A stretch of 64,000 nucleotides of DNA, taken from NCBI GenBank assembly GCA_030544215.1, contig JARZZO010000010.1, forward strand, positions 56,461,564 to 56,525,563, in the 5' to 3' direction. The position numbers and the translations under genes were made by a program. Source of the DNA: Zantedeschia hybrid cultivar. Taxonomy: Eukaryota; Streptophyta; Magnoliopsida; Alismatales; Araceae. The notes below the pieces were generated by a model that saw only the letters and a program-made list of their open reading frames with translations, did not search any database and was not told where the DNA came from. This document shows, in pieces, positions 1 through 13,011 of the stretch (positions within the stretch are counted from its first letter, which is position 1; every line of letters begins with the position of its first letter).

Positions 1-1049
1 ATATCAACAGGTCTAGATAAATTGAGCTAACGTGAAAACTAAGAGAAGAATTCTACAAACGTATTATGCTCAACTAAGAGAAGAATTCTGCAGATGTATT
101 AGCCTCAGTGGACCACTACTGAGACAGAATCAGGGATGGTCTATGCTTGCATTGCAACACGTCTGGATAAACTTAAGTGAAGTGACAAACTATGATGTTA
201 CTGGATTTGAGTCATAGAAAATGTGTTGGGCCTAGTTGTGCAAATCACAGTGTAAGGCTAACATTGGCTAGGGAAAGGCCAACATGATCCAGTGGAATGC
301 AAAATTGACTGATCCTGATGTGACAGCTGATTCATATCTGGATCGGCACCACCCAATCTGACTCTAAGGAGAAAACACCCCCCAAAAATTAAAGTGTCCC
401 ATTGGGCCAAAATCGGGCAAATCACCCGATCTGGGTCCCAACATGATGATCCGGCTGAAAGGGGGCTTCACGCCTCCTTTTCTCCTACTATCTGCTATGT
501 TCTCACAGCAGATGGGAGGAGGAGTGTCGCCGCCCCAACCCTACTGCTGATCATTGCCGCCTATCCCTGCTAGTAGCCGCCTCTGGCTGCCAGAATATGC
601 CTAGTGGATTGTCAAACAATTGTTCAGTGTTATGAACATTAGTAGTTTATGATGTAAGGATCGGCCGATCCGAGTACATCAGCAAATAGAGAAAAATATG
701 AAGACAAGAATAAATAAATAGAGGACATATTAAAAGGAGGAAATTATGCAATCAATGTGCCAGTCATATAGCTGTGTCAAACCTGCTACAAAACCTTCTG
801 TTCCTGTCTCATTTGTCCCCTTTCTTTATACCAGATATAATGCAACCGATGTTTCAATTATTCCACCTCCTGCCCAAGGAAAACAAAGACAAGAATAACT
901 TCCAAGCATCACATTCTCCATTATGGAGACATCTCAAAATTCCCAACTCAGGGACACAGTCCTTGTAACAAGAATTTAGGCCAACAGCCACCACCCGACA
1001 ACAGCCAAACTTTAGGTAGGCCAACCCAGAATTGGGTCTTAAAAGACTT
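1..1049. other. Gene-free stretch, intron 5 of U2A'
   Basis: No coding sequence or recognisable element was seen. The stretch lies inside intron 5 of the minus-strand U2A' gene, because coding exon 5 is at 7552-7725 and the next exon was not found between it and position 1. Confidence 0.5.
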
Positions 1050-1330
1050 GGTACAATCAAGGTTAAGAAACCCAGGATCGGGTCGCAGATCGGCCGGTCC
1101 AAAACCGATCGGATCAGCCGATTCCGATCCGACACAACCCGATCCTGGCTGAGCCAGGGGTGGCTGGATCAGGTAGCAGAAAAAAATTAAAAAAATAAGA
1201 AAAAATGTGAAAAATGTAAAACACAAGTCCAATACATAATTGTGTTGAAATACATTGATTTGAAGTATATAAGATGTTGTTCGACAAAAAAAACTTGAAT
1301 AAACTTATATATATGATCACGAACTTACAT

Positions 1331-2316
1331 TTATTCCAAACGTACATTATACTGAATGAACATATGGCTTACGTATTCAGACCATGACATATAGCTCTGG
1401 TAGTATTGCTCATATTGCATCACATACCGGCCAGCGCAAATATCTTCCAACATCAAGTCAATACAATGAGCGGAACAGGGAACCCAATATAGATGTTGTC
1501 TCTTCTGCATCAACATTGTCCAATTAACTTGAAGGTCGCTGCATTGTCTGTAACCACTTAGACAATCCTCCCCCCCCCCCCTCTTCCACCATTTGATCCA
1601 TTAATTCATATAGGTATTAGGCATTCTTTATCTTTCCAGATGCATCAATGGACTTCCAAAATATGGTTCCAACTTTGCAGTAAATAAAGAAGTTGATCAT
1701 ACTTCTTCTTGTTATCCCTGTGAAGTTCCATAGGTGATAAGAAACTAGAAAGAGACACATTCGTATTTAAGAAATAAAATGAAGATAAGGCTTACATACA
1801 TGTCCATCCATCGCACATAAAAGTGCATCCATACTCATCCCATATCCTTTCAAAGGATGTAATATATGTCCAGATGTCGTCAACTTCTAAGTCCAAGTAC
1901 TTCTTGTATATCTCATATGGGGTAGGCCCCTCAACCCCTTTACCAACTTCTTGTATGGTTTCGATCATGGACTCATAATATAGTCCCTTGGCAACATTAG
2001 CAGGGATATTGTTATAGAAAAACCACTTAGGTATAACTCTCCCTAACTTCTCCTTACAAAGCTTTAAGTTCTTGAATGCAGTAGTAATGGAAGGTTGTTT
2101 ATCCCTCTTCTTGGTAAGAAAGGGATCTATTGAACCTACTCTAGGATCTCCATCTCTGGTGAACTCCTGAGGCAACTCCTCGTATACATTAGTGCTCATG
2201 CCGGAGCTAATGCTCCCTTGTCCAGAAGGTGTGGAGCCACTTCCTTCCAGTGTGCCGAAATAAGTCATCATCTGCAAAGAACTGTTGGCTTGCCTCCATT
2301 GCACGTCGCAATTCAA
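1331..2316 (-). pseudogene. hAT transposase remnant (DUF659-type region)
   Basis: The open part at 2316-1792 encodes GPTPYEIYKKYLDLEVDDIW and ends in YGCTFMCDGWT, the signature of the DUF659 region of plant hAT transposases (normally CDGWTD, with the catalytic Asp nearby). A second open part at 1516-1331 encodes HLYWVPCSAHCIDLMLEDI, the next conserved block. The segment between (1517-1791) has lost its frame and contains a poly-C run. The C-terminal dimerisation domain and an N-terminal BED zinc finger are not visible, and the element ends soon after the second block, so it is internally deleted and cannot make a working enzyme. Confidence 0.85.
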
Positions 2317-2958
2317 CTTTAAATGTAAAAGAAGAAAAAATTAATCAACATCAACTTTTTATCTGAAAACGTTAAATGAAGAATATGAAAATAAGTTAAA
2401 TAAGAAACTTACTTGTATCCCAATCATCTACATTTATAAATTCATTACTTCCACCCAGCCGAACTCTAGCATCAGACCTTCGCGCTGGTTCAGATAACTC
2501 CTCTCGAATTTCCTATCTTCTTCTTACAGTACTTACTTTGGTTGATTCCTTCTCATTCATATAAGTTCGAAATTAGATCCACCAGAGACAACCTAGTTGC
2601 AATATTTGCATTGTACCTTTCTCTAGCCCATGTCCACCGACGTGCAATGACCCCAAGCAGGATCAGCGTTAGGAGGATTCCCAGAAGACCGCTCAGCAGC
2701 ACCTTGAGATGTCATTCCTTATGCAGTTGAGCAGTTCACAACACGTCGACTGCCAAAGGGCAAATAGAGATGCTGAGAACAATAGTATAGAAAGGGAAAA
2801 AATGAATTTAGAAGAACAGGAGAGATTGCGGAGCTTGTAGTTGTAGCCTCGTGGGAGAGATAGAGAGAGAATTCTATGATCGAGAGAGTATGAGAGAGAG
2901 TAAGAATGTTGGGAGGCTCAAAGGATACTTGTGGAGCCTTAGGAGGGCCTTGGAGGGG

Positions 2959-3028
2959 TTTAAATAGACCCTCAAGGCCCAAACTAGCCGTTGCTGGCCG
3001 TTTGAAAACGGCCAGCAACGGCTAGTTT
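2959..3028 (-). promoter_or_regulatory. hAT promoter: TATA-like box beside a perfect 23-bp hairpin
   Basis: Positions 2981-3003 and 3006-3028 form a perfect 23-bp inverted repeat with a 2-nt loop, containing AACTAGCCGTTGCTGG. In transposase (minus) orientation it sits just upstream of a TATTTAAA box at 2959-2966. The same hairpin-plus-TATA arrangement, with different arms, occurs in the other two hAT copies. Promoter function is inferred from position. Confidence 0.6.
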
Positions 3029-3221
3029 GACCCCAATCAAACTAGCCGTTAGGGGTCGGGTCGGCCCGATCCGGTCCGACTCGGACGGATCTAGACTCAG
3101 ATTGCCCGATCCGAGTCCTGGACTCGGCCAGATTGCCTGGGATCGACACGGCCAGCCCAAAACTAGTCCGACTCGGCCGATCTGTACCGATCCGACCGAG
3201 TTTTTGAAACTTGGGTACAGT

Positions 3222-3593
3222 ATCTCCCTGAAATCTTAGTGAATGCTCCACCAGGCAAGGACAACATTTCATTTCAAGAAAACAAGTTGTCAAAATCCAG
3301 CACGTGCTACAAAGAGTCACTTGGCTTTTTTTCCCTGGCACACACCTTTCTCTGTCTGATAATGATCTCAGCAAACTTGTCAGAACCCAAACAACTCTTT
3401 CCATGGGCAAGTCAACATGTAATGATTAAATGTTCTATGTTTCACAGTGTCGACTCTGAGTTGAAAGCCAAAACAAAATTTCAGGACACAATTGCCCTTC
3501 ATACAAATAAAAGCATATCCAGCAAATGGCGGGAAATCATAATTCCCACAAAATAAAAGAAAACCAAACCAAAATCAAATCAAACAAATATGT
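3222..3593. other. Gene-free stretch
   Basis: Intronic sequence between the hAT element and the LINE; no recognisable gene or repeat. Confidence 0.4.
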
Positions 3594-3610
3594 CATGTCA
3601 AAACTGACTT

Positions 3611-4967
3611 TTTTGAAAGTAGATGGTACCACAATTGTATTAATAGAAGAAAAAAAAGGTGGAATATACAAGTATGAGACCGAATGCTTACAAAGAACAC
3701 TGTGTACAAGACACCAAGACAATGCCAAGAATCACTCCCCCCTCAAAAGGACAAAAAAGGACGACTTGTCCACAACCCCTCTTTCCCAACAACTTAGCCC
3801 ACTCCAAAACACTATTACATATAAAGTCCACCACTCTTTCATGAAACCAGTGCCTCTTTCTTAAAAATACATTTGTTCCTTTATGACCAAATAGCCCAAA
3901 CTGTAGCATGAAGGATCAGCCACCACATCATACGGTCCTCCTTTGGGTAAATCATCTCTGAGAAAAACCCAAGTACAGCATCCACATTACTAGTGCTTGG
4001 ATGGCCAACCTGAAGCTTGATGAAGAGAGTGTCCCACACTTCTTGCACATAAACACAACCCAAACGAAGATGATCAAGGGACTCATCTTCCTGTCAACAC
4101 AGGGGACACACGGGTCACATCACATCGAAACTTCCTGTCACATGTTGGCAGCCTTCCAGAAGAAACCCTCCACGGAAGCACTTTCACCTTTAAGGGAGAA
4201 AAGGTATCCCAGATCAGATGGAAATGTGGAAATCTGATGCCTCCATCAGCAATAATACAATACGGTGAGTGAACATTGTACCGCCCATTAGGATTCCATC
4301 CCCACTTCCACGAATCTTGTACACCTGAATCAAGATGAATAGCCGCCAGCATAGATATAAGATTCAGGAACTCTTGAATCTCCACATCTCTCAAATTACG
4401 CCTGAAAGAGGGAGCCCAACCCCCATTGTTGTCACGCATCTGTGCCACAGTCGCCCTGAGAAGTCCTGGGAATCTGATGGCAAGAGGGACTGAAGATGCC
4501 CATTTATCCAGCCAAAAGAGACAGTGATGACCATCACCCACTGCAAAGAGAGAACCTGTTAGAATAATACCTGAAGCCTGCAGGATGCCCTTCCATGCAA
4601 AAGAAACATTATATAACATCTGAGGGTGCAGTTCCCAAACCCTGGTTCTAGCATAGTACTTTTCTCTAATCACCTCTACCCACATTCCTGAAATTGATGT
4701 GCCCGGCCGCCATAACCACTTGGACATTAAGGCAAGATTAAAATCCTGAATATTATTAATCCCAAACCCCCATTCTCCTTACTCCTACACACCCTGCCCA
4801 ACACACCTCAAAACCTCCCTTTCTGGCTTCTACACCATTGCCTTTCCAGAAAAATGTGCACCGGATGCCTTCAAGTTGCTTCGCTACAGTAACGGGGATT
4901 CTGAGCATAGAAAGAAAGTAAATAGGGAGACTATCCAGGACTGGTTTGCACAACACCAACCTCCCAC
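3611..4967 (-). mobile_element. 5'-truncated L1-type LINE with 17-bp target duplication
   Basis: The ends are exact: a perfect 17-bp duplication CATGTCAAAACTGACTT lies at 3594-3610 and 4968-4984. Minus-strand fragments read LPIYFLSMLRIPVTVAKQLE (RT C-terminal region, about 4959-4756), DSWKWGWNPNGRYNVHSPY and LKVKVLPWRVSSGRLPT (zinc-binding RVT domain, 4727-4083), and WWLILHATVWAIWS (about 3930). The 3' end carries GGTACCATCTACTTTC before the A-rich tail, a motif shared with LINE 3' ends at 42155 and 48347. The endonuclease and RT catalytic core are missing and the frame is broken. Confidence 0.9.
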
Positions 4968-4984
4968 CATGTCAAAACTGACTT

Positions 4985-5827
4985 ACAACATGCACTTTAA
5001 ATGTTGAGATCAGCTAACATATGGCATTTTGGAATGCAAAATGGACTAGCGTCTGATTTGCAACTGCAACATATGCACTGTCTTGAGCCCACTCAACTTG
5101 CAACAAGGATCAATACTAGTCACTTTGGAATGGGATCACACCACAAAACATGGACTCATAGGCACCTCTGAACTAGAACTATTGGATTCATTATGCAAGT
5201 AAGCACCAGCCCCACCAGAAAATTTAAAATTCAGGGAGAAATTTGGCCGGTCAGAAATGGCAGCCCACATGCGGCCATTACCACCAAATCATCTCCTCCA
5301 TGTCTCAATTTCACAGGCCAGTTTAGTGTGCCCAAGCCCAAATCAGCATTGTCCTTCCCATGTTGGCAGGATTGGCCAATCTTGATCAAGAGATAGACTA
5401 ACTGATACAAAATATGGGGATCCCCTGCAATCAAAAAGTAGCAAGCAAGATAGACCAGAGGCGGGGATCAGGGTGGGATGGGAATCCAAATTGTGATTCC
5501 ATTCATAGTAGTCAATCCCGTCGCATCTCAGCCAGAATTGGCCAGGACAACCCATCCCAGTGAGAAAACGAGATGGGACACTTCCTTGTCAATCTAAGTG
5601 AGTGTCCTAGCCTTATCTCGGTCCGCCCCAGCCTGTCCCAGGCCATCCCAACCACCCTGGCCTAGCCAGAATTTTATAGACTACCCCAAGATTTTCTAGA
5701 CTCTTTAAGCTCTTTGTAACCTTATTTGGGAAGTTGCATTTGTAAACTCAGAAACCCATCCCAAATACAGTTATTGCATCAATTTTGTGTTATGTCCATG
5801 TGATATGCTTATTTTGACATTATTTGT

Positions 5828-5864
<37 letters not shown>

Positions 5865-7551
5865 TTGGAATGTGTATGGGAAAAAGTCCAAAACAGGACA
5901 CCAGAATTGTCCAAGACACCAAGACATTCCATTAGATTTGTATTGGGATATTTGCAAAAATAACTCTCTTAAATTTTAATTTCAGATTTATCTATCTTTT
6001 TTCACATTATTATAAATAACCTTTCTGCATCACAATACCTGTAAAAATGCCTCTACTGTTACCATCCGTTGGCATTCCATTAAAAATCTCTCGTCTAACC
6101 CTAGTTAACTTTTAACCGAAGTTTAAAAACTCGAAAATACCCTTATTCTTTCCTCAATCCCCTTCTCTCTATCTCTCTCTCTCTCTCTATTTGGCACAAT
6201 GTGCCAATCAAAAGAACTCCCTTTTTTAGGAGTATTTTCATCCAAATATTAAATTTGACAATTAAAAAAGAAATATTTTGGTGCATCCTTAACAGAGCTT
6301 GATGGCGAGGACATTTTTTCAAGTACTGTGATGCAATGGGCCGATTCGGACCAATCTGGTGGGGACTCCAACTTCCCTGCTCCCCACAGGCGGACTCCAC
6401 ATTCTTCCAGATGACACCCCCATCACTGATCTTCCTTCCATTGGTTACACATAGTGGACAAAAAGCTCCCTACCTTTCGCAAACCCCAATGTCCAACATT
6501 CCCTGACAACCTGTGGCCCTTACCAACTCATGTCTCTACATCCAAATCGCCGTTCACCTATAAGAATCTCTTCATCACAGAGCTCAAAGGAAAACTCCTC
6601 AAATCAAGAATCATCACCTGACAGGAGGGGGATCAAATGCCCGTTACGTGCTATCCAACAAGGTAACATGAAGGGAAAAATGAAGGGCCCTGAAGCATTT
6701 GTCCTCTAGCAAGTCATCAGCCATTTGATCCAACCAAATACACTGAAACCATAGACTGCAAGCTTCCAGGTAAACCCCGGCCTTCAGGATGCTCTAGTAG
6801 GTGGCATGTCTCACACTAGGTCAAAGATTGTTGCATCTCCCAAAGAAGGATGCATGCTCTGCTGCTGCTCTCAATGTCCACAGCTAAATCTTCACATGCT
6901 CCTCCATGGGAATACATCTTCAAATCCATCCACATGCAGGGTTTAGAAAGAGGGCCCCTCTTTCACAACATAAACATCCATGATCTTCCTCCCCTATTAC
7001 CATCAGGATGGCCATTAGGACAAATCCTTTCAATGGCCGACTCTCCTCCACTAGAAGCATCAAACAGGAGCTGTGCAGTATCCCTCTGCGTACCTAGTGG
7101 ATCCATGTTGAAGGCATTGACTGCACACTGCATGATTGCCCAACAAAGGGACCCCATGATCCACCATAGTTGCATCCAGATTACAGATGTGGAGGTTTCT
7201 GAGGAAAGATCACAGAATCTCATGTATGTGATTGACTATGCTTCATAAAGAAAATGTGAAAAGATGAATATGATTATTTCAACTTGTAGAGAGCAATCAC
7301 ACATGAATCTGGAAGTCTCAGGAAAGATTACAGAATCTCAAGTTTGTACCGGCCTTATAACCCTAACACAGAACACTTCCCTCTAGATGGCCACATCTTA
7401 TGATGCTCTGCTTCAGAGCTCCAATAATGGACATGGACCAGATTGATAAGAGAAAGGTGTCATGGTGAGGAGGGCAAGTATGAAATAACATCGAATAAGT
7501 TTGGTTTCAACCAACCAAACAGCAGATAGGAAATTTTACAGCATGTGATAC
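4985..7551. other. Intron 5 sequence with simple repeats, no gene seen
   Basis: The stretch contains a (TA)15 run at 5830-5859, a CT-rich run near 6170-6190 and a C-rich low-complexity patch near 5590-5670. Open frames at 6850-7248 and 6963-7223 overlap on opposite strands and match no family I recognise. The region begins at the splice donor after exon 5. Confidence 0.4.
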
Positions 7552-7725
7552 CTTAATGGCAGTAATTTGCTCTGGTGTAGGTGCAACAACTTTAGGTGCC
7601 TGTTCTTCCTTCAGCATCTCTGGTGCTTTTAGTACCTCTCCTGGAACAAATGTCTTCACCTGTTCCTTTTTAGCCTCCTCTTCTGCTTCTTTCGATGCAA
7701 ACAATTCCTCTGCTTCAGTTCTCTC
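7552..7725 (-). CDS. U2A': U2 snRNP protein A' (U2A'), coding exon 5
   Basis: This exon encodes 58 residues, beginning ERTEAEELFASKEAEEEAKK and ending KVVAPTPEQITAIK, the acidic/basic tail after the leucine-rich repeats. It matches the plant U2A' layout, where KER..EA..LF(A/S)SKEAEEE is followed by PKVVAPT(A/P)EQI. The acceptor is ATAATAG at 7726-7732 and the donor GTATCA starts at 7551; both borders are phase 0. The plant protein normally continues with an AAIVNSQT-like segment of about 40 residues. I searched 1-7551 by eye on the minus strand and did not find it, so the terminal exon(s) should lie beyond the left edge of the window. Confidence 0.93.
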
Positions 7726-9499
7726 CTATTATCATTGTAAGAAATTTAAAGCAATAATCAAATCTCATACACTAATATATAGCCCAAACACAAGAGTATC
7801 TAATGAAAAAGAGAACAAATTAAAATAAAGAAGATAATCAATGCTAAGCAAAAGGAAACTAGGAATTGCAACATGTTCCTCGTGCCATACGGGTGCCATG
7901 ATAAATTTTCCATCTCAACTCCAGAGAGACACAGAAAATTTGCAAGGATATTATAGTTCCACAGGTATTTGCTCAATTCAAATTGATGTTGCAGGGAGTA
8001 ACACCAAAAAAACATAGTAATAACAACAACAACCACAACAACAACAATGATGATGATGATTACAGCAATGAAAGGGTAAAAGTAGATATATGAATGTCCT
8101 TCCTAGTAAATGCCCAACAGATGCACAAGTTGATAATATGGCAGATTCACTTTGAATTATCATGAAATATTATCATGAACCAACAAGAATGCATGGGCAC
8201 ACCTTCTATGTACCACAGGTTTGTTCTGTGTAAATTGCTCGAAATCATTTTCTATATCCTGATTCTTCTGGCTCAGCCTCATTTAGTATCTCACTACACC
8301 TTCGTAGTAGAACTGCAAGTTTGATCACACCACACTGTATGCCTAAAACTGATTCAATTGTGCTGCTTCCGCCCTTATCAATAGGTTTTCTCAGTTTCTG
8401 TGAAGTTTTGTGCACCATGAGATGCATTGATTTGTAACTGAAGTACTCCCTCTTAGGCATTCAACGTCATCCTCATTTTCTTCTTCCCAGTATTCCAGAA
8501 ATCAAAGCATTTTACCCTTAATCATACAATGTCTTTCTACATAGTTCGGAAACATCACCTTGGTGGGCCTTATAGAGGGGGTGTTTTTGGGAGATGTCAA
8601 TGCAGGGAGCTTTATTGGGTGGATTTGCTATTGATGGGGAATTTTGGGTTGTGTTCCTTGTATACCTTTTCTTTCCACACTTGTTCACTGCTTCTTCTTT
8701 TTTGTTTGTTTAACAAATTTGGGGTACCATTCAATTTCGAAAACTGACAGTCTATGTTTTGCCTCATGAATAAGAGAAGGATAAGCAATAGTTCAGGACA
8801 TGGAGAAGCATGATCACAGGGAGGAAGAAAAACATCTTGAATTTATGGAGTGTGTAATGTCACAATTCATTGTGGGTACTGATGTAATTCAGTAAAAAGC
8901 ACATGTATGTACAAGTGCGACGATACATAGAAACCTCTAAATGCTGGCATGCACAAAAACCAAGCGTCCCATCAGCCATTGATCACAAAAGTCAAAAAAC
9001 ATCCCTCCAATGATCTGAAGTCACAGAAGAATATCTCAGTGCTCTCTATTTCTTACATAACCCAGCTACCCAACACAATCAGCCACTGATCCTTGTGAGA
9101 AAGGATAAAGCCAACCGAAAAACATGTCCTCCAATAATCTGAAGTCACAAGAGAATATGTAAATACCCACTCCTTACATAGCACCCAAAGATTTCTGTGA
9201 CCCTGGAATCATAGGTTGAAAGATTTTTCAACCATTAGAAAAATGAGTTGGAAAGATACGAGAAGTGCAGAATGGGAATGGGAACAATAACGAGATGGAG
9301 AAGGAGAAGAAAGGATCATCTTCTAGTTTGCAGTGTAATTTCTCTCTCTCTCTCTCTTTTGAAGTTGCAGTACAATTTCTCTTTGGAAGAGAAAAATGGA
9401 AATAGGAACCGGACGGGCAGGATAGATGGCAAGATGAGTGAATCCTGCTTCTAAGGAGAAGATCTCATCATGCATTTCACTTTCATGTCTTACATAAAA

Positions 9500-9830
9500 G
9501 CTCCAAGCCAGGGAAAAACAGACAATCTCATGCTATTATTCTTGTTCTTCCCTCGGTAAGATGGGAAACAATGAATGCTGTTTGTTCAACATTAGGGCAC
9601 TGCTTCACATATGCATACAAGATGTACAAGAGTCGAGACATTTCCTAATACAAATGGGACTACGATGTCTACCTAATAGTAGTGTCCCCTAATAAAGGCA
9701 AAGTAGGAAACCAAAAGGACAAGATATGTATACTCTAACAATCCCCTTCAAACTCATGGTGGATTATAAACTAAGATTTAGCCAACTAACCTTGAAGGTT
9801 GAGTCATATCAGGCTTGATGAAGTGGTCAG
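9500..9830 (-). mobile_element. Copia 3' end remnant: RNase H tail, polypurine tract, LTR start
   Basis: On the minus strand, 9830 downwards encodes EKVADHFIKPDM, the typical C-terminal end of Copia RNase H (consensus QVADxxTK). It is followed by the purine tract GTTTGAAGGGGAT at 9741-9753 and then TGTTAGAGTATACATATC from 9740, a good LTR start. The far LTR end was not found, so the lower coordinate is approximate. Only the last few residues of pol remain. Confidence 0.55.
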
Positions 9831-9831
9831 C

Positions 9832-10440
9832 AACTTTTTCTTGGAACAGATGGTACACATAGTATATCCAATATGAAAAGGGGATGTAAAAGAGAGTTAG
9901 AAGACAAAAAAAGCTCTCAGAAATCCCTCTATGCAAAAGGCACCAGAGTGCTGCAACCCTCGAGATTTCCCCAAAAGAGCAACAAAAGAGGAACCAGACA
10001 CATCCCTTAGAAAAGCTGTTTGCACATTCCTTCACTCGAAGACAAACAAGCAAAACAGTTCTCTTTAGAATCCAAGCTTCACTACAAACACTCTTCTGTT
10101 CCTTTCCCCAAGTAGCCCAAAGGATAGCACGAAGAATCAGCCACCAAATATGGTAAACCTTCTTTGGATAGGATGCCAGACCCACATGTGTAGAGACTGT
10201 CCACGGAGCCCACAGCAAACAGGAGCATGCCTTGCAGTCGGAGCTTGTCAAAAAAGGATTTGCCACACCTCCCGAGCATAAGAGGAGCCCAAAGGCAAAT
10301 GATCAAGGGGCTCCTCCTCCTCTCCACATAAGCAACAGACAGTGTGTAAGCCATCCACATTCTCCAAATAAGAAGTTTACCTTCAGACGGCTCTTCAGAG
10401 ACCAAACTTCTTTGTAAAGAGTGTCGGTAGAGGTGAAAAA
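9832..10440 (-). mobile_element. L1-type LINE 3' fragment
   Basis: Minus-strand fragments in two frames read SPLIICLWAPLMLGRCGKSF (zinc-binding RVT region, consensus DHLF..CP.A..VW) and WWLILRAILWATWGKEQ, the C-terminal end seen in the other LINE copies. The 3' end has GTGTACCATCTGTTCC and an A-rich tail at 9832. It directly abuts the Copia remnant, so it probably inserted next to or into it. The 5' limit is approximate. Confidence 0.7.
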
Positions 10441-11068
10441 GGTTATCTAGTGTAGCGATGCAGCCTTCGTGCACGCCGGGGCGCGGGGGGGTGAAGGGAG
10501 GAGGAGACGGAAGAGCCAGTCGGAGGAGTCGGGACCGGACTGTGAGGAAAGGGGAATCCCTGCACACACCAAGACGAATCATCAGGTGGGGCCCGGGGTT
10601 CTTTTCCCGGGTAAATCCCCTCCAACGCTCAAGTCAGTGGAGGTCAAAGATGCCCAAATAGTAGAAGGGTAGAGTGGAAGAGAGAGAGTGTATTTAATAG
10701 GTCTTCATGGCATACCTTTCCCAAGGCGCTGGACCCCTTTCTTTATAGAAAGGGGGGTAGGTGGACAGTAAAGTCCCAACCAATATAGGATTAAAGAGGG
10801 CATTTACTGTAGCAGTTACAGCCATTTTTCATTCCCTTTTCTCCATGGCCACCGTCTGCCCCATGGGCCGACTAGATCAGGCCCCCTCATGGGCCCACTC
10901 AAAGAGGACCTAGGGGGAAATCCCCTCATCAGTTAACAATAAGGATAGTATTTTTATTCTTATATTTATCCTTAAACTAGAAAGTCTATCCTTAGCCTTA
11001 CCCTTATCCTTCCATACTCCCATCCTTATCCTTGTATTTAAAAATTATTGGAAACCGATACATACATA

Positions 11069-11631
11069 GTTGTCAAGACGATCAAGGTGGTGGCCTACCG
11101 CCTTACTGCTTAGGCGACAAAGCGAGGCACCTGGGCAAAGCCTAGTTTATATAACCTAATATGTTTCAAGATGAGTATTATCTACACTTCCGCCATATTA
11201 AATTTTATTTTTGTTTGTATACAAGGGTAGCAATGGCATTCACAACATATACGTATAGTGTAGAAGGAAAAAATATAATAAATCATAAGGTTGCTTCACT
11301 TTCCCATGAACACCAGAGGAGGAGAGGAAACCCGCTAGCGCTAGCAGAAGAATCCCATAGAAAGTGGGAAGCTTCATCACCATTTCCCTCGTTGATGTAA
11401 ACCATGGGCAGTTTTACAGAAATATCCACCAACTTTTTTGTAATAACTAAAATAAACCCAAAAGAAGGCAGGTCATTTCTGGAACAAGGTGGGCTGGGTG
11501 GGCCGTAGGCGGGCTAGACACCCCCAGGTGAACCAGGCGAGCACCTTAATGAGCTGTCGCCTAGGCACCACCTCGCCCTGGGCATGATGGAGCGCCTTGT
11601 CGCCTAGGCGTCATTTAGACGACCCCTTGCA
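11069..11631. mobile_element. CGCCTAGGCG-type MITE (hAT-like), intact length
   Basis: Both ends carry CGCCTAGGCG/TAGGCGACAA motifs in inverted arrangement: GTTGTCAAGACGATCAAGG at the left, and GCAAGGGGTC, then CGCCTAGGCGACAAGGCG, on the complement at the right. A homologous copy in opposite orientation lies at 33048-35030 and a terminal fragment at 38770-38853. No open frame belongs to it. The hAT assignment is inferred from the ends; I could not fix a target duplication. Confidence 0.65.
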
Positions 11632-13011
11632 TGAATGTTAATTATCAAACAACATTACAATTCTATACAAAAGAACGTTTGCCCCTCTCATTGCCATCAT
11701 AGGGTAGATGCCATCTCAAAAGATTACACAAGGTATACTTCCTTTATCCTTAAATTATTCTAAAGAAAGTCATCATCCATTCACGGACTGTAGCTGAGAT
11801 GTGGCAGACCTTAGAGGAGGTTTATGGTAGGAAGCAGGATCTTCCGTGCACCTATCATCTGAACTCTGGTGTTCAAGTTGCAGCAGAGTTCTATGTCTAC
11901 ACCTGATTACTTTGGGGCTATGAAGGAGTTGTGGGGTGAGATTGATTACTATGAAGCAGAGACATGGTCTAATGGTGCTGACCACAGAAGGTACCTACGG
12001 ATCCTTGAAAAAACCATGGTATTAAATTTCTTGATGGTCTGAATTCAGAGTTTGAGGTCTTGTAGGGTCAGATATTCAGCATGGATCCACCCCCAACTCT
12101 GAAGCAAACCTATGCCAAAGTCATTAGTGAAGAAGGATAGCAGGAGGCAATGTCTAAGAATAAGGTAGTAGAAAGCACTCCTGTTGGGGACTCTTCTGCC
12201 ATGGCTAGTGCACTAATTAGGGACAAACCTGGTGCATGTAAGGTAAGAGGCAACAAATGCCATGATCACTGTGGGATAAATAATCATGACAGTGATATCT
12301 GTTGGAAGAAATATCCTGAGAAAAAACCTGCAAAGTTCAAGACACCCAGAAGAGGGCAATAAGCTAAGAGCAACGTCGTTGTAAACCCTACTTTCCCACA
12401 TGGCTCTAACTCTGAAGTTGGATCAACTACTACCAGCATACCAGGTCCTACAGGAGCCACTTCCATTGACATTGCTACTCTTCAAAGGCTTCTTTCAAAA
12501 CTTCAGCCTCCCATAAACCGCTTTTTAGGTATATCAGGGGTAACGTGGAGTGCCTCTGCCCACTCTGCTGGTACTTTTTGGGCCATTGACTCAGGAGCAA
12601 CAGATTATATGACTGGCGTTTGCACCTCTTTCTCTTCCCACTCAGTTGCTTCCGGACAAGACAAAGTTACCATTGCAGATGGAACCCGAGCCACAATCCC
12701 TGGCAAAGGCACCATCAAACTTTCTAATAACCTTGTCTTGTCCAATGCTCTCTATGTCCCTTCCTCGTCTCTTAATCTTCTCTCTGTGAGCAGGATCACC
12801 AAAAATTTGAATTGCTCTATAACCTTTTTTTCTGATAATTGTAATTTTCAGGACCTAAGAACAAAGCGAATGATTGGTAATCGTCGTGAAGTGGGTGGGT
12901 TGTAACTTTTTGGCCCTAGGAAGAGTGTGGCTTTGCAGTCATCCACGTCCCAAAACTTGACTACAAGGCTGCAGGAGATCTATCTATGGCACACTAGGCT
13001 AGGGCATTTAC

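Larger units (their letters stand above)
1058..3213 (-). mobile_element. hAT DNA transposon, internally deleted (copy 1)
   Basis: The element is bounded by degenerate terminal inverted repeats. The left end begins CAAGGTTAAGAAACCC and the right end, reverse-complemented, begins CAAGTTTCAAAAACTC. It is flanked by an 8-bp target duplication, GGTACAAT at 1050-1057 and GGTACAGT at 3214-3221 (7 of 8 match); 8 bp is the hAT signature. Both subterminal regions (about 1075-1170 and 3050-3200) are packed with GATCGG/CCGATC-like motifs, as expected for transposase binding sites. It carries a broken transposase on the minus strand. Related copies lie at 19776-21208 and 43664-44735. Confidence 0.85.

Noticed and set aside
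6850..7248. 132-aa frame upstream of exon 5
   Set aside because: No family signature and an equally long frame on the opposite strand; treated as intron.
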